Shown: one piece after another, positions 1 to 5,734 of the stretch | Position numbering within the stretch: the first letter of the stretch is position 1 | How the letters are laid out: each line of letters starts with the position of its first letter | Source: an uncultured Anaerolineae bacterium | Lineage (GTDB): Bacteria > Chloroflexota > Anaerolineae > B4-G1 > DUEL01 | Direction of reading: 5' to 3' | DNA length: 22,336 nucleotides | Assembly (NCBI GenBank): GCA_937942115.1 | Contig: CALDFY010000150.1 | Coordinates: forward strand, 1-22,336 | The notes under the pieces: model-generated | What the model saw: only the letters and a program-made list of their open reading frames with translations | Database searches by the model: none | What the model was told of the DNA's origin: nothing | Program-made: the position numbers and the translations under genes

Positions 1-145
1 CGTTGGATTGTAACAGCATTTCACCCCGTTTGCTTCCTTTGGGTGCCGGTTGACCGTTAACGAGAAGTTTGGGTCCTGACCAGAAACTCGTTTTGACTTC
101 AATGTCTTGTCCTTCAAAACCTTCTATATTCAGTTTGTAACTCAC
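1..145 (-). CDS. small hypothetical protein, C-terminus cut by window edge
   Basis: About 48 residues are visible, starting at a GTG and beginning MSYKLNIEGFEGQDIEVKTS. The start is well supported: AGGAGG (complement of 153-158) lies 7 bases upstream, and a good promoter lies just before it. The visible part is polar with alternating hydrophobic residues (LNIEGF, IEVKTSFW, KLLVNGQ), which suggests a small beta-rich domain. There is no signal peptide and no membrane helix in this portion. I do not recognise the family. The stretch is AT-richer than most of the window, as is the next gene upstream, which hints at acquired DNA. No function can be assigned. Confidence 0.7.
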   Translation of the reverse strand, partial: MSYKLNIEGFEGQDIEVKTSFWSGPKLLVNGQPAPKGSKRGEMLLQSN

Positions 146-171
146 GTTTGTTCCTCCTTGCTGTTGTGAGA

Positions 172-200
172 AATTTAGGAAAAGCGTGGTATGTGTCCAA
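172..200 (-). promoter_or_regulatory. sigma-70-type promoter for the small hypothetical gene
   Basis: Read on the minus strand, TTGGAC (195-200) and TAAATT (172-177) are separated by exactly 17 bases. This would start transcription near 165, about 20 bases before the GTG at 145, with AGGAGG between them. Inferred from sequence only. Confidence 0.55.
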
Positions 201-218
201 CGGCTCGCGCTTCAGCCG

Positions 219-235
219 CGCCGCCGAAGGCGGCG
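219..235. repeat. GCCGCC-GAA-GGCGGC hairpin
   Basis: A 7-bp stem with a GAA loop lies between two minus-strand genes. It is a GC-rich patch inside an AT-rich area. The same six-base stem with TTC/GAA loop recurs at 4757-4771 and as the core of longer hairpins at 7932-7964 and 18576-18600. It could act as a weak terminator for the 265-699 gene, but no U-tract follows on either strand. Confidence 0.5.
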
Positions 236-264
236 TCGCGTCGTCTGGAGCGGGTCAGGCGGCG

Positions 265-699
265 CTACAATGTATATAGGACTATCAACACGAGTAGAGG
301 CACTGTAAGAACAATATGCAAGAGCAATTGGATTCTGGCGAGTCCCAGTCTTAGTTTAAGATCAGGGAGAGATATTGCCTGATCAATCGCGTAAATTTCA
401 CTGGCGCAAAGTTTCAGGACCTCCTTTGCACGTTTTCGATGCACCTGAACGTATTGCAATGTGCGGTAAGTGTAAGCTGCGCCAAAGATATTCAATATGA
501 CCATCAACAAGGGCAAAATAAGGCCGTTGATGACACTTAGGCTCTGTATAGAAAAGCCAAAGGTCAGGGCAACTACAGTGAGGGTGACCACTATATTCGT
601 AAACGTCAAGCGTTGTTCCTCAAGTTTGCTCATCCGTTCGTATTGATGCTCGTAATACATACGGTAGAATTCTGGATTCATTTTTGTTTCGGAGGGCAT
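265..699 (-). CDS. small three-helix membrane protein, function unknown
   Basis: The chosen start is the ATG at 699 (MPSETKMNPEFYRMYYEHQY), giving 144 residues. GGGAGG lies about nine bases upstream, whereas the longer upstream reading has no ribosome site. The N-terminal ~35 residues are charged and helical. Two membrane helices follow close together (around TFTNIVVTLTVVALTFGFSI and GLILPLLMVILNIFGAAYTY). A basic/acidic helical stretch (VHRKRAKEVLKLCASEIYAID) comes next, then a third helix at the extreme C-terminus (IQLLLHIVLTVPLLVLIVLY). A charged N-terminal helix followed by a membrane hairpin is reminiscent of small phage-defence effector membrane proteins such as SLATT-type proteins. I cannot show homology, and no partner gene is visible. 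It is AT-richer than the neighbours to the right. A TATAAC-like -10 lies upstream, but no good -35 was found. Confidence 0.7.
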   Translation of the reverse strand: MPSETKMNPEFYRMYYEHQYERMSKLEEQRLTFTNIVVTLTVVALTFGFSIQSLSVINGLILPLLMVILNIFGAAYTYRTLQYVQVHRKRAKEVLKLCASEIYAIDQAISLPDLKLRLGLARIQLLLHIVLTVPLLVLIVLYTL

Positions 700-775
700 A
701 ATCCAACACCTCCCAAAGGATAAGCAAGTTATATCCGGCAACCGTCCACCCAAGCCGCAAATTTGTGACGTTATG

Positions 776-854
776 GGACGCAGATTTCAGGCTTGCCCCC
801 AGATTCTGATGATGTTCAAAGACCATCCGCGAAAATCGGCGTGAATCTGCGTCC
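776..854. repeat. intergenic inverted repeat with GGACGCAGATT arms
   Basis: Perfect 11-bp arms GGACGCAGATT (776-786) and AATCTGCGTCC (844-854) enclose 57 bases containing further GATT, CCGCGAAAATC and CGTGAATC fragments. It lies between the start of the minus-strand membrane protein gene and the end of the amidase gene. The arms resemble the GGACGCGGAT motif at 5701-5710, so both probably belong to one dispersed repeat family. Confidence 0.6.
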
Positions 855-865
855 ACAGGATGGCC

Positions 866-2362
866 CTACCCGCATACCGGCGGGCGGCGGTCAAACCAGG
901 GGCGGGCCTGCTCCAACTGCCCGGCCAGCCGGAAGAGCGTCGCCTCCTCCCCGAAGCGGGCCACAAAGTGCATCCCGATGGGCAACCCCTCGTCGTTCCA
1001 CACCAGCGGCACCGACATCGCCGGCTGCCCGGTGACGTTGAAGACGGGCGTGAACGGGATGAAGGCGAAGACCTCCTCCGCCAGCGCCTCAATCCCGGCC
1101 AGTTTGTTCAGCAGCGCGCCCGCGTTCAGGCTCCCCAGCAGTTTCAGCGCAAACGCCTTGACGCCGGTGGGCTGGAGCCACCCGATCTCCATCGGCGGCG
1201 TCGCCAGCGTGGGGGTCAGGAGGACGTCGTACCGCTCAAAGAACGCCCCCACCTGACGGGCCGCGTACTGAAGCGAGCGCAGGGCGCTGGCGTACTCACC
1301 CGCCGAAATCTGCCGCCCCAGGAGACCCAGCGCCCACGTCGCCGGCTCAAATTCCCCGTAGCGGGCCTTCTTCCCGGTGAGGACCTCCCCCTCCGCGATG
1401 TCCGCCCGGGTCTCCGCGCAGACCATGGTCAGAAAATCGCGGGCGAAGGCATGGCCGTCTATCTGCGGCGCCGCCTCCTCCACATCGTGGCCCAGGTCCT
1501 GGCACAGGCGGGCCGTCTCCTCCACCCCCCGGACGCAGTCGGGGTGGACGGTGCCGGGCAGGAGGGGCCGGGTGGTGAAGGCGACCCGCAGTCGGCCCGG
1601 GTTGCGCCCCACCTCCTCCAGGAACGGGCGCTGGGGGGGCGGGATGATGTACGGCGCGCCGACGTCCGGCCCGGCGGTGGCGTCCAGCATAGCCGCGCTA
1701 TCCCGCACCGAGAGGGTCAGGACATGGTGGATGGCCATCCCGCGCCAGGCCTCGCCGATGTCGGGGCCCATGGGGATGCGGCCGCGCGTCGGCTTCAGCC
1801 CGAAGACGCCGCAGCAGGAGGCGGGGATGCGGATGGAGCCGCCGCCGTCGTTGCCGTGGGCGAGGGGAACCAGGCGGGCGGCCACCGCCGCCCCCGACCC
1901 TCCGCTGGACCCGCCGGTCGTCCGGGAGAGGTCCCAGGGGTTGCGGGACGGCCCGAAGAGGGCCGGCTCTGTGTACGGCACCAACCCCAACTCCGGCGTG
2001 TTGGTCTTGCCCAGAATCACCACCCCAGCCGCCCGGTAGCGCCGGACGATTTCGCTATCGTGGTCGGGGACGAAGTCGCGGAAAAAGCGGCTGCCGTTCC
2101 GGGTGGGGACTCCGGCGGCGTAGGCCAGCAGGTCTTTCAGCAGGAAGGGCACGCCCTGGAACGGCCCCTCGGGCAGTCCTTCCTGCACCTGCCGGCGGGC
2201 GAGGTCGTACATCGGGTGGATGACGGCGTTGATGTGGGGGTTGACCGTCTCTATGCGGCGAATCGCTTCTTCTACCAGTTCGGCCGGGGAGATTTCTTTG
2301 CGGCGGACCCGTTCGGCCAGTCCGAGGCCATCGTAGCGGTCGTACTCGGTGAAACCGTTCAT
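866..2362 (-). CDS. amidase-signature family hydrolase
   Basis: The protein has 498 residues from the ATG at 2362 (MNGFTEYDRYDG), preceded closely by a GGGGGG ribosome site; a longer in-frame start at 2401 lacks one. It is a cytosolic amidase-signature enzyme that hydrolyses C-N amide bonds through a Ser-cisSer-Lys triad. The visible triad is Lys76 (FLLKDLLA), cis-Ser152 in TTGGSSGGSGAAVAAR, and nucleophile Ser176 in NDGGGSIRIPAS, followed by the conserved GVFGLKPTRGR. Length and motif spacing fit the AmiA/6-aminohexanoate-hydrolase-like group. A GatA role is unlikely because no gatB or gatC is nearby, and the TPTLATPP and GQPAMSVPL segments favour stand-alone amidases. The substrate cannot be told. 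It stands alone, with a repeat-filled gap on each side. Confidence 0.93.
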   Translation of the reverse strand: MNGFTEYDRYDGLGLAERVRRKEISPAELVEEAIRRIETVNPHINAVIHPMYDLARRQVQEGLPEGPFQGVPFLLKDLLAYAAGVPTRNGSRFFRDFVPDHDSEIVRRYRAAGVVILGKTNTPELGLVPYTEPALFGPSRNPWDLSRTTGGSSGGSGAAVAARLVPLAHGNDGGGSIRIPASCCGVFGLKPTRGRIPMGPDIGEAWRGMAIHHVLTLSVRDSAAMLDATAGPDVGAPYIIPPPQRPFLEEVGRNPGRLRVAFTTRPLLPGTVHPDCVRGVEETARLCQDLGHDVEEAAPQIDGHAFARDFLTMVCAETRADIAEGEVLTGKKARYGEFEPATWALGLLGRQISAGEYASALRSLQYAARQVGAFFERYDVLLTPTLATPPMEIGWLQPTGVKAFALKLLGSLNAGALLNKLAGIEALAEEVFAFIPFTPVFNVTGQPAMSVPLVWNDEGLPIGMHFVARFGEEATLFRLAGQLEQARPWFDRRPPVCG

Positions 2363-2426
2363 ATTCCCCCCTTTGTAAAAATTGTATCCCAAATGAAGCA
2401 AAAGTCAAATGCAAATGATGGTTCAG

Positions 2427-2472
2427 CCTCACCCCTCCCCCTGGCGGCGCAGTCGCTGGGGGTGGGGTGAGG
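2427..2472. repeat. CCTCACCCC...GGGGTGAGG inverted repeat
   Basis: Arms CCTCACCCCTCCCCC (2427-2441) and GGGGGTGGGGTGAGG (2458-2472) pair at 14 of 15 positions around a 16-base loop. It lies between the divergent amidase and penicillin-binding protein genes. Similar CCTCACCCC/GGGGTGAGG segments occur at about 4812-4897, 18530-18660 and 22055-22125, making this a dispersed family. Confidence 0.65.
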
Positions 2473-2507
2473 AAGAGAGAAGTCCCTCCGGAATCCCGGC
2501 GCGCTAT

Positions 2508-2535
2508 TTGCCTCTCGCCCCAACCCTGTTATAAT
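2508..2535 (+). promoter_or_regulatory. promoter of the PBP gene, probably giving a leaderless mRNA
   Basis: TTGCCT (2508-2513), a 16-base spacer, then a consensus TATAAT (2530-2535). Transcription would begin about 7 bases later, at or next to the GTG at 2543. There is no room for a Shine-Dalgarno site and none is seen, so the mRNA is predicted to be leaderless. Confidence 0.65.
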
Positions 2536-2542
2536 TCTTTCT

Positions 2543-4684
2543 GTGAATCCGGTACGACGTATCTGGCTGACCCTCATCCTTCTACTGGCCGCCTGCCGGG
2601 GGCCGGCCTCCCCGACGGGGGACCCGACCCCGGTCCCGCCTACGCCTACCCCGACGCCGGTCCCCGAGACCCCCGAAGCCGTGGCGGCGGCCTTCCTGGT
2701 GGCCTGGGAACAGGGGGATACGGACGGGATGTACGGCCTGCTTCTGCCGAGCCTCCAGGCCGTCGCCCCCCCGGACCAGTTCGCCGCCCGCTATCAGGCC
2801 ACCGTCCAGACCGCCACCGTCCTCACCGCCACCGCAACCCTCCGGGCCGTTTTGCAGGACGGCGCCCGGGCGCAGGCCGCCGCCCGTCTCTCCTGGGAGA
2901 CCGCACTGGTGGGAACTGTGGTCACCGATACCCTTATCTCGCTGGTCCTGCAGGACGGCCACTGGTGGGTGGAGGGGAGTCCCGGCGACCTCATCTGGCC
3001 GGGGCTGGGGGAGGCGAATTATCTCTATATGGACTATCACATCCCCGCCCGGGCCAACATCTACGACCGCAACGGCCTGGCGCTGGCGGCGGAGGGGAAG
3101 ATTGTCACCGTGGGCGTCGTCCCCGGCCGGATTCGGGATGAAGGGGCCGTCCTGGCCGCCCTTTCCCGCCTGACCGGGCTTTCGCCGGAGGCGATTCGGG
3201 CCCGCTACGCCGGCCGCCCCGCCGACTGGTGGACCCCCGTCGCCGACATCCCGGCCCAGGTCAGCGTGGAGAACGCCGACCTTCTCCTGAACACGCCGGG
3301 GATTGAGGCCCGGGAGAAGCCGGGGCGGGTGTACTGGGGGGACGGCATCGCGCCGCACGTCGTCGGCTGGGTGGGCCTCATTCCGGCGGAACGGGCGGAG
3401 GAGTACCGCCGCCAGGGCTATCGCGGCGACGAATGGGTGGGCGTCGCCGGGCTGGAGGCGTGGGGAGAGCCGTACCTGGCCGGGCGGCACGGCGGCACCC
3501 TCTACCTGATGTCCCCCACCGGCCAGACCCTGGGGGTCCTGGCCCGTCGGGAGGCTGTCCCCAGCTGGGCAATCTACACCACCCTGGACCGGGAGTTCCA
3601 GCAGAAGGTGGAGACCATTCTGGGCGACCGGCGCGGGGCCATCGTCGTCCTGGACGTCCATACCGGGGCGGTGCTGGCGATGGCGAGCGGTCCGGGCCTG
3701 AACCAGAACGTTTTTGTGGGACCGGGGAGCGGGCCGGAGCGCGCCGCCGTCCTCAACCACCGCGACCGCCCCCTCCTGAACCGCGCGACCCAGGGGGTGT
3801 ACCCCACCGGGTCGGTCTTCAAGGTGGTGACGATGGCGGCGGGCCTGGAGAAAGGCGGGCTGACCCCGGAGAGCGGTTTCTGGTGCCCCGGCTACTGGGA
3901 GGGGATGGGCCCGGCGTACCGGAAGGAGTGCTGGAAGGCCCACGGGAGTATCAACCTGAAGGACGCGCTGACCGCTTCCTGCAACACGACGTTTTTCACG
4001 GTGGGACAGGCGCTGGACCGGATAGACCCGACCATTCTCCCCTCCTTCGGGCGCGCGTTCGGCCTGGGCGTCGCCACCGGCATCATCGGGATTCCGGAGA
4101 CGCCGGGGCTGATGCCCGACCCGGCCTGGAAGCAGGCGGCGTATGGGACTCCCTGGTGGCCCGGGGACACCGTCAACCTGGCCGTCGGGCAGGGGGACCT
4201 GCTGGCGACGCCGCTGCAGGTGGCGCGGATGATGGCGGCGGTCGCCAACGGCGGCACCCTCTACCGGCCCTACGTCGTGGCCCGCATCGGGGCGGCAGGG
4301 ACGGAGCCGGAAAGGGTCTTCGGGCCGGAGGCCGTGGGGACCCTCCCCGTCTCCCCGGAGCATCTGGCCGTCATCCGGGAGGCGCTGAGGGGCGTCACGA
4401 CGGCCCCCATCGGCACGGCGACCCATCGGTTTCTGGGGATGAGCATCCCAGTGGCCGGGAAGACGGGGACGGCGGAGAATCCGGGGAAAGAACCCCACTC
4501 CTGGTTTGCGGGCTTCGCCCCGGCCGACAGCCCGCAGATTGCCTTTGCAGTGATTGTGGAGAACGCCGGGGAGGGTTCCACGGTAGCGGCGCCGATGGCC
4601 CGCCAGGTGGTGGAGGCGTACTTCGGCCTCCCGCTGACCCCCCTCCCGCCGGAGGCGCTCCCCACCCCGACGCCGCAGCCGTAG
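2543..4684 (+). CDS. lipoprotein-type class B penicillin-binding protein (transpeptidase)
   Basis: The protein has 713 residues from a GTG start. The N-terminus is a lipoprotein signal, with LLLLAAC placing the lipid-bearing cysteine at residue 18. A Pro/Thr linker (about 22-43) follows, then an NTF2-like segment (about 44-155) placed and shaped like the MecA N-terminal domain, then a PBP dimerisation domain beginning near IPARANIYDRNG (about 167-330), and the transpeptidase domain. Active-site motifs are intact: SVFK with Ser424, SCN at 479-481, KTG at 640-642. Its role is cross-linking peptidoglycan outside the membrane. The MecA/PBP3-like layout is typical of low-affinity class B PBPs; beta-lactam affinity cannot be read here. 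Cys448 and Cys463 could form a disulfide. A lipid anchor rather than a membrane helix is a variation. No mur, fts or mre genes are nearby, so an accessory role is likely. Confidence 0.93.
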   Translation: MNPVRRIWLTLILLLAACRGPASPTGDPTPVPPTPTPTPVPETPEAVAAAFLVAWEQGDTDGMYGLLLPSLQAVAPPDQFAARYQATVQTATVLTATATLRAVLQDGARAQAAARLSWETALVGTVVTDTLISLVLQDGHWWVEGSPGDLIWPGLGEANYLYMDYHIPARANIYDRNGLALAAEGKIVTVGVVPGRIRDEGAVLAALSRLTGLSPEAIRARYAGRPADWWTPVADIPAQVSVENADLLLNTPGIEAREKPGRVYWGDGIAPHVVGWVGLIPAERAEEYRRQGYRGDEWVGVAGLEAWGEPYLAGRHGGTLYLMSPTGQTLGVLARREAVPSWAIYTTLDREFQQKVETILGDRRGAIVVLDVHTGAVLAMASGPGLNQNVFVGPGSGPERAAVLNHRDRPLLNRATQGVYPTGSVFKVVTMAAGLEKGGLTPESGFWCPGYWEGMGPAYRKECWKAHGSINLKDALTASCNTTFFTVGQALDRIDPTILPSFGRAFGLGVATGIIGIPETPGLMPDPAWKQAAYGTPWWPGDTVNLAVGQGDLLATPLQVARMMAAVANGGTLYRPYVVARIGAAGTEPERVFGPEAVGTLPVSPEHLAVIREALRGVTTAPIGTATHRFLGMSIPVAGKTGTAENPGKEPHSWFAGFAPADSPQIAFAVIVENAGEGSTVAAPMARQVVEAYFGLPLTPLPPEALPTPTPQP

Positions 4685-4756
4685 GAGCGGAGGGGCGGGG
4701 GAGCGGAGAGGCAGAGGATCAGAGGGGCGGGCAAAAGAAAGCAAGCCGCGATACCC

Positions 4757-4897
4757 GCCGCCTTCGGCGGCACTCCCTCCCCTCTCCTGACAAAAGTCAG
4801 GAGAGGGGCCGGGGGTGAGGCAAGGGCCGGGGGTGGGGTGAGGCCTCCGCCGCCGAAGGCAAGCGGGAGAGGGCAGGGGGCCGGGGGTGGGGTGAGG
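4757..4897. repeat. repeat-filled gap between PBP gene and rsmG
   Basis: The 296 bases between the genes hold no credible gene. Visible parts are a GCCGCC-TTC-GGCGGC hairpin (4757-4771), a perfect 13-bp hairpin with an AAAA loop (CCCCTCTCCTGAC 4779-4791, GTCAGGAGAGGGG 4796-4808), and two identical 20-base direct repeats beginning GGGCCGGGGGTGGGG (4824-4843 and 4878-4897). The 13-bp hairpin may end PBP transcription, although no U-tract follows. The hairpin stem recurs almost exactly at 18411-18442 and in part at 22030-22051. Confidence 0.7.
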
Positions 4898-4942
4898 GCA
4901 GAACGTCCGCCCGCAAAAGTGTCACCAATGATGAACTATCCC

Positions 4943-4977
4943 GCGATTTGCGATACGCGATACGCGATAACCGATAC
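4943..4977. repeat. heptamer tandem repeat (GCGATAC)x5 just before the rsmG start
   Basis: Five consecutive 7-base units: GCGATTT, GCGATAC, GCGATAC, GCGATAA, CCGATAC. The array ends three bases before the ATG at 4981, where a ribosome binding site would be. No Shine-Dalgarno motif is visible, so the array replaces the usual leader. Confidence 0.8.
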
Positions 4978-4980
4978 GCA

Positions 4981-5712
4981 ATGGACAAACTCCTGCGCGG
5001 CGCCCGGGAACTGGGCATCCCCCTGAAAGAAAGCCACCTTTCCCTCTTCCAGACCTACTACGAGGAACTGGTGGAGTGGAACCGGCGGTTTAACCTGACC
5101 GCCATCACCGACTACGAGGGCGTTCAGGTCCGTCACTTCCTGGATTCCCTTTCCTGCCTGCTGGTCCTGCCCCGGGCCGAACTCCAGGCCGGGGCGCGCG
5201 TGATTGACGTGGGCACCGGCGCCGGATTCCCCGGCGTCCCCCTGCGCATCGTCTGCCCGGGGATGCGGCTGACCCTGCTGGAGGCCACCCGGAAGAAAGT
5301 GGACTTCCTGGAGCATCTGCTGAGGCGGCTGGGGCTGACGGACGTGGAGGTCATCCACGCGCGGGCGGAGGACCTGGGCCACCGCCCCGGCTATCGGGAG
5401 GAGTACGACTGGGCTCTGGCCCGCGCGCTGGCGGAGATGCCCACCCTGGTGGAGTACCTCCTCCCCCTGGTGCGGGTCCGGGGGGCGGTCCTGGCCCAGA
5501 AAGGGGAGAATGCCCCTGCCGAGGTCCACGCCGCCGAGGAACCCATCCGCATCCTGGGCGGCCGCGTGCGCAAACTGGTCCCGGTGGACCTCCACGGCCT
5601 GGCGGAGACCCGCTACCTGGTCATCGTGGACAAAGTGGCTGCAACGCCCCAAAAGTACCCCCGCCGCCCCGGCATGCCAGAGAAACGCCCTCTCTCGGTG
5701 GGACGCGGATGA
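4981..5712 (+). CDS. rsmG: 16S rRNA (guanine-527-N7)-methyltransferase RsmG (GidB)
   Basis: The protein has 243 residues from the ATG at 4981; the in-frame ATG at 4948 would make the protein read through the tandem repeat and is rejected. RsmG uses S-adenosylmethionine to methylate N7 of G527 in 16S rRNA, in the streptomycin-sensitive region. Family marks are all present: WNRRFNLTAI (33-42), HFLDSL (52-57), the SAM-binding loop VIDVGTGAGFPGVPL (74-88), LLEATRKKVDFL, the RALAEM segment, and a C-terminal KYPRRPGMPEKRPL. It is usually next to mnmG or parAB in other bacteria, but none are seen here. Its final five codons and stop lie in a dispersed repeat, and its stop overlaps the start of the next gene by four bases (ATGA). 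Confidence 0.96.
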   Translation: MDKLLRGARELGIPLKESHLSLFQTYYEELVEWNRRFNLTAITDYEGVQVRHFLDSLSCLLVLPRAELQAGARVIDVGTGAGFPGVPLRIVCPGMRLTLLEATRKKVDFLEHLLRRLGLTDVEVIHARAEDLGHRPGYREEYDWALARALAEMPTLVEYLLPLVRVRGAVLAQKGENAPAEVHAAEEPIRILGGRVRKLVPVDLHGLAETRYLVIVDKVAATPQKYPRRPGMPEKRPLSVGRG

Positions 5713-5734
5713 ACGCGGATCAACGCGGATTTTC
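5701..5734. repeat. 10-base-period repeat (ACGCGGATNA) spanning the rsmG stop and next start
   Basis: GGACGCGGAT is followed by GAACGCGGAT and CAACGCGGAT, then TTTC. This is three copies of a 10-base unit. The TGA of rsmG (5710-5712) and the ATG of the next gene (5709-5711) are both inside it. The unit matches the arms of the inverted repeat at 776-854 apart from CAGAT versus CGGAT. Confidence 0.7.

Noticed and set aside
860..2470. 536-residue open frame on the plus strand opposite the amidase gene
   Set aside because: Arg/Gly/Pro-rich shadow of a well-marked amidase on the other strand; no domain and no ribosome site.
2582..4744. 720-residue open frame on the minus strand opposite the PBP gene
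   Set aside because: Low-complexity GC shadow; the plus strand carries SxxK, SxN and KTG motifs.
4948..4980. Longer RsmG N-terminus reading through the heptamers
   Set aside because: Residues would be pure repeat (MRYAIRDNRYA) absent from the family; MDKLLRGARELG is the normal start.
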